DNA from: Coriaria nepalensis
Lineage: Eukaryota > Streptophyta > Magnoliopsida > Cucurbitales > Coriariaceae
Assembly (NCBI GenBank): GCA_027186245.1
Contig: CP114492.1
Coordinates: 5,096,501-5,160,500, forward strand
DNA: 64,000 nt
Direction of reading: 5' to 3'
Below the pieces are notes generated by a model that saw nothing but the letters and a program-made list of their open reading frames with translations, had not been told where the DNA came from and did no database searches. The position numbers and the translations under genes were made by a program. Below, one piece after another: positions 37,483 through 49,394 of this stretch (positions are counted from its first letter, which is position 1; every line of letters begins with the position of its first letter).

Positions 37483-38900
37483 TTGAAGAATGAAATCCTT
37501 AATTTGATTTTGGGTTCACTGCTCCAAAAACATAACAAAAGAGATAAAGTTAAAGTGCAAAACGTACGACATAGAAGAGTTCCATAAAACTCACCATTTT
37601 ATTTAAATAGGTATAAATGGCTTGATAGTACAATACTTTATTTTCATTACATAACACCTGCATAATTCTTGCAGGTTGTAATTTACTATAAATAGCATAA
37701 TAGTAGGATGTAAAGAAATTCAAGCAATTCAATATAAAAAATTTGTTTCTATCTCTATTAAACTATCACTTAGTTTGAAAGGCTTCCCTTAAACTACCAC
37801 GTTTTATAAAAACCTCTCTTGAGCTACGTAAAGTCATACTGTACTCCCCTTACATATCTTTTTAAGTCTTCCTAACTTCAAATTAATCATTTTTTATGTT
37901 TTTAGTCCCAAAATTTTATTTTTACTCTTTAACTCGTTATAATTTTATCATTTTTTTAATAAATCCACCCCTCACCATTACCTTCAACCCCTCCTCCGCC
38001 TTTGTCTTTGATCATTGTCATTGAAAATAATTAAAATTAAAAATTTGACTTATTTTTATAGGCCTAACATTTATTTTTATATTTTCAATCTCACTTTTAA
38101 TTATTTTTTATTTATTCACCCATAAAATAACCTCCTCCACCTTCTTTCACCACCATTGCCACTCACCACCACCCCTTGCAACCGGCAAATAACTTTATCT
38201 TTCTCGCAGGGTCCTTGTTGAATCATCCGAAATTTAGTTTATATATACTACGTAAGAACTGAAGCTGAAGAATATGAAAAACACTTTGCTCATAAACAGA
38301 ACAAGAACAAAACAGAGAAGGAAGACAGGGAGGGAGAGAGGCCAATAAACTGAAATCCAAAAATTCATTACTAGAATAATGTCTTTTTAGTACATCAATA
38401 ACATCATCAACATACAAGAGAATAGCAACAACAATAAATGTAAATAAAACCACTCATACATCTAAAAGAATGCTTTAAATCAAATGGAGTGACCTAAACC
38501 AGAAAAAAAAAATGCTAAAAATCAACAGCTCCATCGACCCTTGCACCAAAGCTTCCATAAGAAGCAAAAGTACCCAAAAATTTCTCCAATACAATTCAGC
38601 CTTCACGTACACATCCAATACTCCAATAACATGATAACAAACTATGACAACTTGAGTTTTTCCCACCAAAACAAGAAATTGAAGTCTGTACACCATCAAA
38701 CCAGCAAAAAATAGTAGCCGGCTAGAAGGAGGTAAAACATGTTTCATAGCTCTGATTCACTTGATTCCAATTACTACAAGTTCAAAATGATGCATACTAA
38801 CCGAAGGCATAAGAGTCAATGTCAAAAAATTAATCAAGAAAAAAGTCAACTCTAAAGATGATTAAAGACATAAATAACCAACTTCAATAATCAAACATAT
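37483..38900. other. Intergenic, no supported gene
   Basis: AT-rich. 37750-38160 has C-rich lines (AACTATCACTTAG, TACTCCCC, CACCACCCC) like those in Mutator-type MITEs, but I found no matching inverted end. Minus-strand frames at 38223-38453 and 38475-38747 are hydrophobic by composition and have no motif I know. Part of 38750-38920 may be decayed intron of the EMB8-like pseudogene. Confidence 0.35.
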
Positions 38901-38920
38901 ATAACCATAAAACCAACACT

Positions 38921-39800
38921 ATTTCATCTTGACACAGAACTCTATGTCACAGTCAAGAATAAGAGATGGGGTTCCATAGGAAAGAATGTAATTTAACATC
39001 CAGCAGAAAGCTCCGTATACCATTAATCAGCATTGCATAATATTAATAATTCATGTGTAGTGATTAAATTTCTCATGCAAAGAACACAAACAGTTAAAAA
39101 CAATCTCCTTGAATTATTACCTGGATGCAAAGCAACGGGATTTGATCATTTTTTATGACGTCTGCACTACTTGAATTCGAGTAATAGTCATCCACGGACT
39201 TGAAACCAAAAGAAACTGCAAGGTGTTTACAAAAGGTGATTTATATAGTAGGCACCCATATACACTCTCTTAAGCACGACCCAAAATAAACAAATAAATA
39301 CCGCGGGTTATTGCATCATCATACAGTGCCAACACACTTTGTAACTATGTACGTTTTAGTAAGTTTCAACAAAAAAGGGATTATCAGAGAGAACAAACCA
39401 GTAAAATGAGAATAGGAGCTTCAGGAGGCAAGCGGCGGTGATCTTCAGTGGTCCAATCAAGGGCGACGGTACCATTGTCCTTCATAAGGAGGCACTCGCG
39501 TCGATACCTGACGTCAGGCTTGGACCTGAAGAAGGCTGAAAATATAGTCTCTATGTGGCGATTCAAGTCGACGAAAGGGAAAGGATCGTAGGGACGGTCT
39601 AGGGTCTTGAAAGCCGGTGGGAATCTATCTCGAGCTCCGCCTAGGACACCTAGCGACAGATGAGGTTCCTTGTATTCCATCTATTTCCGCCGATCCTCCG
39701 AGGTACTGACTGGAGCAGAGACGGAAAGCTGAGGGGGCTTATGTATAGGTGAAATGTAGGAGCTGAAGGGAAGAGTGAGGCCAAAGAAGGCTTTCGCCAT
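38921..39800 (-). pseudogene. EMB8-like alpha/beta hydrolase pseudogene, internally deleted
   Basis: Second copy of the gene at 42737-48056. Exon 1 (39800 to about 39400) starts MAKAFFG and aligns through PAFKTLDRPYDPFPFVD and RRECLLMKD to ILILL. It has an in-frame TAG at 39683-39681. After only about 60 bp the sequence jumps to the 3' tip of exon 5 (about 39300-39330, GATGATGCAATAAC plus its donor). Exon 6 follows at 39215-39121 (VSFGFKSVDDYYSNSSSADV), still with consensus splice sites, then part of intron 6. Exons 2-4, most of exon 5, and exons 7-8 are absent. The serine nucleophile (exon 3) and the Asp and His (exons 7, 8) are therefore gone and it cannot be an active hydrolase. Confidence 0.88.
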
Positions 39801-42157
39801 TGATGGAGCTAACAGAGTGTGAACACTGAACAGTTGTATGAAATTCAATTTCATCCACTTGGTGGTTACTAAATAAATATCTGTTGCTTCTGTTGGGCCC
39901 ACTTGGTCGTTTAAAACATGCTTTTTTTACTTTTGGAGCCGATGGGGATATATGTCCACTGCTATATAATTCTCGTATAATAGTTGCTCTTCTAATTCTC
40001 TCACCGGTGAGATATATTCTTATAATGAGATTTTTCATTATTACTATAACAACAACTATTAGGATAATTATCTCAATATTAATCATGTCATTGCCCCATA
40101 AGTATTAGATATCGTCACGCTCACTTCCGTGAATGAAGTAGATGTAATTGGACAAGAATCGTGAATTTTTCATAAACAACTCGTTTTATTAAGGTTCATA
40201 ATCAATTTATTATATTTTGAACCACTCCCCCTCTCCCTTTCGCTTCACTTAACTACTACATGAGTAAGGCATAAAAATTTCATCATCTCCTATTATAATA
40301 TATTAATATTAGAGATATAATAAATTCAAACTTTATGAATTATAAAATATAACATGATAATAAATATTATAGGATAATCACATTAATGAAAAGTAATAAT
40401 ATAATATTATCGACTAAAAAGCCTCATGAAATAATACTTAAAATGTATTATAATCAATGTATGAGTAATCATAATGATAATATTAATTTTAATATTAAAT
40501 AATACAATTGTCTATTCATTAGTGTAACATGAATGGAAGATATATTGATCAAGAATCATATATCAAAATTGACATGTTCAACTTTAACTTTAAGAGTATA
40601 TATTTATATATTATTTATATAATTATAATGAAATAATACACAATATATCAAATTTTCTTACCCTGTAGATTTCAAATAAAAAATATTAGTATATAAATAT
40701 GTTAATTATTTTAGTTATTGCAAGAGATTTGGTAATCTAAGATACTTTATACCTTTAAGATTGGTGTAAATGATCTTAATAGAATATATTCTAGTGATTA
40801 AATTAAATATATAATTATGAAAATAACATAGAAGTGATTATTATTAACTATTTTGAAAATCAAACAAATACAAATTCACATAAATAATATAATAGTAAAG
40901 CAAGTCAATCTATGAAATAATGAGAGAGATGTAATATTCTTAAAAATATTAAATAAGCTGCCATATAAGAGTTAAAGAGAAGATCTTGGATTTACATCAA
41001 GCAATTTTAACTTTTCTAACTTTCGTTCATGTAGACTTTAAGCTCAACAAAACTAGTGATCAATCGGATGGCTTCAAGAATTAAATTTTCACGGCAAGTT
41101 TGATATAACAAATTAACAGATTGTTAGTAAAACATAGAAATGTAGTAATGACAGAAAATGTAAATAAAGTTAAAATTGAACCAAATAGAGATAGATGCTT
41201 TGCTTTTAGTATTCATAGTTTTAAACCTTCAGATTTCACACCACAATTCTGGGAATTAGAACTAGATGATTAAGAACACAAAAGTTAATTTGTTGTAGAG
41301 TTATCATGTTGATAATTTGTTGTAAAATATATTATTGATCGGACGGCTAAGTACACCCAATTGAAAGAACAAGTAGAACAACCGAAACAAGATATATTGG
41401 AAGGTGGAGATAACTTTCTATTAATTTTTTTATTCTTATTGATTTCATTATATACAATACTCTATTTATAGGCTAAAGTTTGGAATACCGAGGTAATTAC
41501 AACAATAATGAATGAAATAGAGAGGGAATTATAAAAGTTGAAGAGTTTGTTATTCATTACAAAATTTCATTTTTTAATTATTTTTTATTTTTTATTTTTA
41601 TATTTTCAATTTCTACTATTTTCCATCAAAGTAAAAAAAAAAAATATATATATATATATATAATATATATATATATATTCTTTTTCACTCTTCACCACTA
41701 CAATCCTTCTCCACCGAAAAAGCTTTCTTGATGTCCGTCAAGATTTACAAATTAATTTACAATATTTCAAAATCAATTTAAATATGAATTATAAAGTTTT
41801 AAGTTTGTCAAATGTAAAATTTTGGAATATTTCTAAATGTGGTAATTGACGAAAGCGACTGTGAACTAGTTAATGGAGATGGCGGTGAAGGAGTATAAAA
41901 ATGAATAATTGATTAAAAAAAATAAAGTGGATTAAAGGTGAAAAATATAATTTTGGAATTAAAAATAAAATAAAATATTAACTTAGTTAAATTTTAAAAT
42001 TTTAGATTGTTTCTGTAGGATTTGATATGTTCATTATAATTATATTTCAAAATTTAGAATAATTATAATTATTTTAAAATTTAAGAATTTACCTTAATTT
42101 CTCTCCCATTTTTCAACTTAACTCGAATTTAATAATAAAGAAGACAATTTAAGTACA
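39801..42157. other. AT-rich spacer with possible LTR remnant
   Basis: No gene. 39801-40110 is the pseudogene's upstream region. Around 41290-41560 a minus-strand TATA-like CTATAAATAGAG lies within sequence that looks like a decayed retrotransposon LTR, though no partner was found. A TA microsatellite is at about 41640-41680. The rest is featureless. Confidence 0.4.
41640..41682. repeat. (TA)n microsatellite
   Basis: Two adjoining runs of TA/AT repeats after a short poly-A. Confidence 0.85.
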
Positions 42158-42711
42158 ATTTTGCAAATTTATGCCACTTGACATAATGTAAGAACTAGAA
42201 AGATGACTAGATAGAATCATAAGCTCAATTTTATCAATGTAACAAATATTTATCCCATATATCAAAAATCTTATCAAAACTCAGTTTTGTGTTCAATAAC
42301 ATAAATGTCGTCTTTAGTTTTGAATGAATCATACGCATATGAGTTCAAGTTTAATCATCTTCACAACTACCCAAAAAAAAGAGCAATTATCAATGCAGCG
42401 TTCCTCAAAAAGAAAGAAAGCTTCGCTTTAATCCCCGTTTCACTTTCCTCTTTGCTTTGATGGTATTATGCCGACACCCAATTTTGTGCACAACACTGTT
42501 TGATTTTTCAGTTCGATCCATCACCTTTTTCATTTTTCATGTCCTGAAGATCCAACCAGAAGTCTGCGGCCCAAACCGAATCGCAAACTGCAATCCAAGA
42601 GAACTATTAGAATGTCTAGAAAAATGATGCCATTAACTAATTACAGAAAGATATCCTGATACATAACGAGCTACAATTTATCCATACTGCAATTACCATT
42701 ATGCTACTGCA
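42158..42711. repeat. Duplicated 3' flank of the EMB8-like gene, copy 1
   Basis: About 554 bp that recur as a direct repeat at 48829-49394 with high identity. Its right edge lies 25 bp from the EMB8-like stop codon at 42737, so it contains the gene's 3' untranslated and downstream region. Confidence 0.85.
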
Positions 42712-42736
42712 ATCTACCATTATGCCACTGGAAAGC

Positions 42737-45700
42737 CTACGGATCAATAGAAGATGACCAATCTTTGGATGATCGATTATTTTCGAGATACTGAAGGAAA
42801 TCCATCACGGAAGGATCAGTCCAAGGAGCTCCGAATGGAGCTTCAGGACTCGCAACCCATCCCAGATGACCGCCTTGGGGTGTCACTATCAACAAGCAGT
42901 TTGGATTTTCCTGAGTGAAAAGGAAATGAAAATGAAAATGAATGGATGCATATCTCATACTGGATATTCTCATATGATGTCCTGATCTAAGAAAATATAT
43001 ATACACACAATTACAGGAAGAATCTAGTAGTATGGTGAAAGTTAGGCGATATATGTAGCAGATGAACCTAAAACAACTTAAATATCTCAACAAGGACACA
43101 ATATAAACTTCTCTCCAATTAGTTAAAGACTCGCTTCCAATAAAGAAACAATAATAAATTTTTCATAAAAGGACTCTACACACTTAAAGGAAGGGTAGAG
43201 GTATCTAGTTCTAGAGGTGCAGAAGCTCGTACCTTGATATCTTCACGAGGAATACCTCTTTCCGGAGCAATGGGATCATTTGCAGCCTGGAAAGCAATTA
43301 CCACACAAACATATAATGCACTTCAGTGAACACACTTAATTACTTCCTACAACAATTTGTTTCGCTCGAGGCTCTATTACTAGATACAGAAAAATATAAA
43401 GATTCTTTTAAGTATAAAAGTTCGTTCCTTCTCTCTGAAAATTCAACTTTGTATGATCACATTACATAGGGGAAAGCGAATGAAATTACTGCTATGATGA
43501 TTGAAAGTGAATAAAAAAGTGCTTCATTCACAAAGTTAAAACATCCAAAAAAGCTGCAACCACTGTGTTGTATAACAAATGCACTTCAGAAAATTTAAAT
43601 GCCAGACTCACAGCAATAGCAATCTATAACAGAAAATGCATCCCACATTGTTCTGCTCCCTTACTTTCTCCAAATAATAATATTGGAACAACGATTGCTG
43701 ATATACAACATAGCTCAAGTACTAGTAAGTCAATTGCTAGTGCGGTTTTGGTTAATGATCACTTTTTCTATGCCCGGCCCTACTGGTAAGTCAATTGCTC
43801 CACATTTCACCCAATTAGAAAAGAAGAATATAGTTTCAAAGCCTATAGCACAGACTACTCAGCTTATAATATAAGCTTTTTTACTATGGAAATTTCTCAT
43901 TGTTTTCATCACTAGAGCAGAGATCATGCAGCTCATAAGAAATTAAAAAAAAAAAAAAATTCTCCCGTGTGGTCCATGATAAGGATGTTTTTTTGTCTAT
44001 ATTGAACTTATATTTTTGATGCCCTAGGGTTTGAAGCAGCTCAGATTGATTGCATATAATATAAGCTTTTTACTATGGAAATTTCTCATTGTTTTCATCA
44101 CTAGAGCAGAGATCATTCAGCTCATAAGAAATTAAAAAAATAAAAAATAAAAAATCCTCCTGTGTGGTTGATGATAAGGATGTATTTTTTTGTCTATATT
44201 GAACTTATATTTTTGATGCCCTAGGGTTTGAAGCAGCTCAGATTGATTTGACAAATTTCAATGCATAGAGGCACCTCTATAAATTCCAAAAAGAACAACC
44301 TGCATCAAGATTTTTGCTTCAAGACAGAAAGTTTAGCTAACTACTTTTATGGTATATCCCATGCTGTTTGGCCTCTGTCCATGTTTTAAGGTAATCTTTT
44401 TCCCCCTTATATATGTTTAGGATTTAACTAATGGATATACTTGGAGGGAGAATATAGAACAGAAAGGAGTAACATTGATGTATATGACGAACTCATTGTA
44501 GCTAACGTTTAATACAAATCCCTATTTAAAACCTTAAAATGAACACTTTTCATCAGAACTCCACTTCACAGTTAAGGCCAAGATGAAGTTCCATAGAATT
44601 GAAATGGAAACAATATTGTTTAGATGTACATAAAATCTAAACAAATGTTTCAATGCTCTCTAAATCATACATCATATATCAACATAACATAACATTTATA
44701 ATGCACCAGCAGTGATAGAATTTGCATGGAAACAAAATTAATCACAGAAACTTTTCTCTCCTAGAATTGTTGATGTCATCTATAAAAGTGTAGAACAAAG
44801 GTATTACCTGGATGCAAAGCAATGGTATCCTAACAGTTTTTATGACATCTGCACTGCTCGAATTCGAGTAGTAGTCATCCACAGAATTGAAACCAAAAGA
44901 AACTGCAAGATGTTTGAAAAGTGATGCAAAGTAGGAAGACATTAGAGCTAACATAACTGCCAATTCAATAATAAATAAATAAATACCACGTGTTATTGCA
45001 TCATCAAACTCCCTGACAGTTTTAGCATTAGCAGCCAAGGCAATATTGAATTCGCCATCAATATCCTCAAAGAGTGGGGCATGTCTGCAAAAACAAGAAA
45101 ATCATGTTATATTAGTTTTCTTGATTTATCAACGTCAGTCAAGCTGGAATCATTAACAGGAAATAAAAAGAATTACCTCTTATAAATTCTGCTGAGGCTT
45201 GTTGCAAGAGATCTATTATAAATAATGTTAATACCCTTGTGTAAATTCTCATCCGCCATTACCAAATTGAAAGGATTACACAATGATACAGCACCAGAAA
45301 GAGGAGATGGATAAGGTTCCTGCAATCAACAAGTGATAAGAAGATGAGTGAAAAAGTATATTGAGGAAAGAAAAAGAAAATCAATTGAAGAGGTCCAATT
45401 CAGTGCTTTTTAAATCAAGAAAAATTTGACTCTTGCAGATTGCAGAAACGATGAGTGAAAAGTACTCCACAAAACAGAAACGATGCCATTTGGGAACACT
45501 CGAAAACCAGCAAGAACATGAATCAAAATTATTTTAAAATAATTATTAGTTTGCAATATCATAGTCAAGTATTTTTTATGTCTATGAACTTCATGGTGAA
45601 AAAATAGCCTACCTTTCAAGCTTCATACTGAAAAAAATTTTGTTCTCTAATACAATTTTCTAGAATGTTAAAGATCATCCTATATTTAGTTTGTGTTCCC

Positions 45701-48056
45701 ATCTCCAGCCTTATTTCACTTGAAATCTAACTAATAGACTTTATTACAGGACAAAAGTTGTCATTTGTTTTGTTTATTAATTAAAATTTAACCCATGATT
45801 TCCTTTTGTTTGGTTGGAGACGTTTCGTGTTTCGGTGAAAACAAGGAAATTTCATTGAAAATGGTGGAAACTCTTTCTTTTTTCATGGAAATTGCATAAT
45901 TTGGGATATTTATGTGTCTTTCATCTCGAGGTCCACGGAAACAGAAACGTTTTCCGTTTTCGACATATTGTGTCAGCATTTTAATCCCTGCATATCAATG
46001 CAAGTCAAATATAAAACAGTTATACAAGGAACATACCCGACCCAAATAATTAACCAGAATGTTTCCACCAAGAGACCAGCCAACAGCATATACATTAGCT
46101 TCCTGGTAGCAACTACTGACATGTGCCACTACTTCACGTAGATCTCCTAAAAATGAAGCTGAATAGAACTGCATATCAGCATCATAACATAATCATAATG
46201 TGGGTAAACGCACATTAGTACTAGAAATTTGTTATCAAAACCACACAATGACAAATGAAAAAGAAAAAGTTTAATGATGTTAAGTAACCTCAAATGTTAA
46301 GTAATCTCAAATACCATAACCAGGCCTGAACTGCTGAACAATTCAAGGATAGGCTGAACTGGCTGAAATAGGAAATCTTTCCCAAAGTTCATTTGATGTG
46401 CCTATCCCCAACCACAACACCACTTGTTTATTTATTTCTGAAAACCTAATTGCAATTATGTCTAGAAAAGAAAAAGATTTTAAAATCAATTAAAGCTTTA
46501 TTAATGTTAGCTTATTAAATTGAGTTTAGCAAAACCAGCATTTAGAAATGATACGATTTTTGTTCCACTTGTGGAACTAGGTTGGATATTGTGGGCCAAA
46601 CAAAACGTTGGGCCTAAACTTAAAAAAAAAAAAGTGTTCCTAAATAGAACCTGAGTCTTAGGTTTGGGATTCCATCGAAATGATTTAGAATAAAGTTCAA
46701 ATCAATTTACAAACTGAATTTGGGGTGTAATTATAAAAGATGATATAAAAAGACAATCTTCACCAACTTATCTATTTGTTCTCTCTACTTCTTCTACAGT
46801 AAGGGTTAAGGATTTTTGTGTAATCGTTTGAATTCATGTTTTTAATGATTCCAAATGAGATAAAGCATTTGGACAAAGTTGTTTTCTACTTTGTACCAAA
46901 CAATGTAACACAGCACCATAAATTAGATAAGAATTGCATTTTTAGGACAATGAGTCATGAGTTCTCTAAAATTAGTCTAGCACGAGAAGACAAGCATGCT
47001 ACTATTCTACTAGATATCAGAATCCACAACTTAATAGATACTAAGGTAGTAGAAATTAATGATTAGACAAATCAGTACTTCAATGAATACCTGAGGGGTT
47101 GTAACTGGGCTATTTCCTCCACCTCGACTGTTGAATACCACAACCCGCCACCCATCACTTCTAGCTCTAACCAACATGTGCTTCACATATCCATCCTGAC
47201 TCCCTCCACTTAGCCCAGGCTACAACCAATTCATGAACCAATTCACTTATCCATCCTGACTCTCCATTCAGAATGAATTATGATAGGAGTCCTTATTATC
47301 ACATTTGTGATTCTTTTCAACTTTATCTTTTTGTCTAAAACGGTATTATCTTTTTGTCTAAAACGGTATTATCTTTTTGTCTAAAACGGTATTATCTTTT
47401 TGTCTAAAACGGTAAACAGAAGTTACAGAACACGCCAGTCCTTATCACCTGAGTTTCAGACATTCTCATGAATAAACATGCAAATTTGATTACTCTTCTT
47501 TCATATAATGCAAGTTTTTTTTTCTACTCATTTATTTCCTCCGAAAAGGGAATTTCGGAAGAAATTAAGAGTAATTATCAAGACACAGTCCACAAAACAG
47601 CGACTATCAAAGAGAACAAACCAGTAGAATGAGAATAGGAGCGTCGGGAGGCAAGCGACGCTGGTCTCCGGTGGCCCAATCGAGAGACACAGCACCTCCA
47701 TCCTTCATCAGAATGCACTCACGGCGGTACCTGACATCAGGCACGGATCTGTAAAAGGCGGCGAATATGGTCTCGACATGGCAATTCCAACCGATGAAAG
47801 GGAACGGAACGTAGGGACGGTCCAGTGTCTTGAAAGCCGGAAGAAATCGATCGCGAGCTCCACCAATAACCTCCAGCGAGGGATGCGGCTGCTTGTGTTC
47901 CTTCTCATCCTGCTGTTCCGGCGGCATTGTTTGAGTACCGGTGGAGGTACTGATAATCTGAGCGGAGACGGCGAGCCGAGAGTACTTTTTGATAGGTGAA
48001 ATGAAGGATCTGAAGGGAAGGGGGGGAGGTGCTGAACCAAAGAAGGATTTTGCCAT
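42737..48056 (-). CDS. EMB8-like alpha/beta hydrolase (ABHD1/3-type), complete (419 aa)
   Basis: Eight minus-strand exons: 48056-47622, 47219-47091, 46168-46037, 45319-45177, 45084-44987, 44902-44808, 43286-43233, 42910-42737, all GT-AG, 1260 nt in frame. The family includes spruce EMB8, Arabidopsis At3g50790 and animal ABHD1/ABHD3; the plant substrate is not established. Landmarks: FKTLDRPYVPFPF and HVETIFAAF near the N-terminus, LPGLSGGSQDGYV (the strand and loop for the oxyanion hole), VVVFNSRGGG, and the nucleophile elbow VGWSLGGN with Ser220. Next come Asp348 in AANDPIAPE and His377 in PQGGHLGW, completing the likely triad. The first about 30 residues (MAKSFFGSAPPPLPFRSF) are Ser/Pro/basic and could be a plastid targeting peptide. 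Length agrees with the family (about 400 aa). The frame stays open for 60 codons upstream to an ATG at 48236, but the pseudogene copy supports the start at 48056. The gene belongs to a local tandem family. Confidence 0.93.
43866..44248. repeat. 190-bp tandem duplication in intron 6
   Basis: 43866-44055 and 44056-44248 are near-identical copies starting ATAATATAAGC and ending GCTCAGATTGATT. It lies in the longest intron of the EMB8-like gene and accounts for part of its size. Confidence 0.85.
47321..47414. repeat. 23-bp tandem repeat, four copies, in intron 1
   Basis: ATCTTTTTGTCTAAAACGGT starts at 47325, 47348, 47371 and 47394, spacing 23 bp, with no differences in the core. Located in intron 1 of the EMB8-like gene. 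Confidence 0.92.
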
Positions 48057-48107
48057 GGACAATAGTAGGCAGAGTTTGGAGGTGGCGGATCTCGCTGGAG
48101 GCGATGG

Positions 48108-48140
48108 TGTGGTGTGGTGTGGTGTGGCGTGGCGTGGCTG
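48108..48140. repeat. GTGTG/GTGGC pentanucleotide repeat in EMB8-like leader
   Basis: About six 5-bp units (GTGTG changing to GCGTG) lying 50-85 bp upstream of the chosen start codon, within the probable 5' untranslated region. Confidence 0.85.
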
Positions 48141-48236
48141 GAGATAGGAGATGATTTGTAAAATAGGTTTAGGTGTTTTTACATTAGCGGATGGAGTAAG
48201 AGTTAGGCCCATTTTGAAAATTAGAGTTCCATCCAC

Positions 48237-48828
48237 GGAGTTGTGCTCGAGCAGACCTTTTTTTTTTAATTATTATTCATTTTTAAAAGAATTTGTAATT
48301 TTTTAGTTTTAAGAGTATAAATTTAGTTATTAAAAAATTAAAGGGATAAAAACTTAATTTAATGTGCATAATCAACAATAAAATAGAAATGTAATTTTTG
48401 AAATTATAAATATAAAAAATAGAAATGAGGTGCCAATCAGTAACAAATTTGTCTACTCTTAAAAACAATTATCCTTCATAAATTGATTCTTATTTACTTT
48501 TGAAGTTTTTATAGATTTGAAGAGATGGCAATATGAGCTTACCCGATCTGCCCGTTTTGAGTTCATCTTGTTTAGGATTGGGAGGGCATTGACTTTTTTG
48601 TAATGGATCGAATACCAAGACTCAACCCCTACTTATATGTTGGTTGGAAATGAGCCTAGTTAAAAGAGTAAAAATAAAATAATAAAGAAGCCTTCAACAA
48701 CAAGAAAAAATATATATATATATTATTTATTTAGTTCCACTAATTTATGAGAATTTGGGTATTTTAGAAAAAAATTTTGTAAATGAAAAAATAAGACGGA
48801 AAAAAAAATTATTGAAATGATTGTTAGA
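48237..48828. other. Upstream of EMB8-like gene, no gene
   Basis: AT-rich sequence containing the presumed promoter; no coding signal. A short TA run lies at 48710-48722. Confidence 0.4.
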
Positions 48829-49394
48829 ATTTTGCAAATTTATGCCACTCGACATAATGTAAGAACTAGAAAGATGACGTGATAGAATCATAAGCTCAAT
48901 TTTATCAATATACTAATGTAACAAATATTTATTCCATACATCGAAAAATCTTATCAAAACTCAAAAGTTTTGTATTCAATAACATAAATGTCGTCTTAGT
49001 TTTGAATGAATCATACGCATATGAGTTCAAGTTTAATCATCTTCACAACTACCCAAAAAAAAGAGCAATTATTAATGCAGTGTTCCTCAAAAAGTAAGAA
49101 AACTTCACTCTAATCCTCGTTTCACTTTCCTCTTTGCTTTGATGGTATTATGCCGACACCCAATTTTGTGCACAACACTGTTTGATTTTTCAGTTCGATC
49201 CATCACCTTTTTCATTTTTCATGTCCTAAAGATCCAACCAGAAGTCTGCAACCCAAGTCGAATCGCAAACTGCAATCCAAAAGAACTATTAGAATGTCTA
49301 GAAAAACGATGCCATTAACTAATTACATAAAGATATCCTGATACATAAATGAGCTACAATTTATCCATATTGCAATTACCATTATGCTACTGCA
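48829..49394. repeat. Duplicated EMB8-like 3' flank, copy 2 (relic of a third gene copy)
   Basis: Direct repeat of 42158-42711, same orientation, with a few substitutions and small indels. It sits upstream of the intact gene, where the 3' end of a tandem neighbour would be. Similarity stops at 49394, about 25 bp short of where the stop codon of that copy would lie, and no exon follows. Confidence 0.85.

Noticed and set aside
37750..38220. Possible second Mutator-like MITE with C-rich ends
   Set aside because: Only one end-like region is visible; no inverted partner or 9-bp duplication.
38475..38747. Hydrophobic 90-codon frame as a membrane protein
   Set aside because: Hydrophobicity follows from AT-rich composition; no motif and no homologous frame in the intact EMB8-like copy.
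46836..47066. 76-codon plus-strand frame
   Set aside because: Falls within an intron of the EMB8-like gene on the opposite strand, with no recognisable domain.
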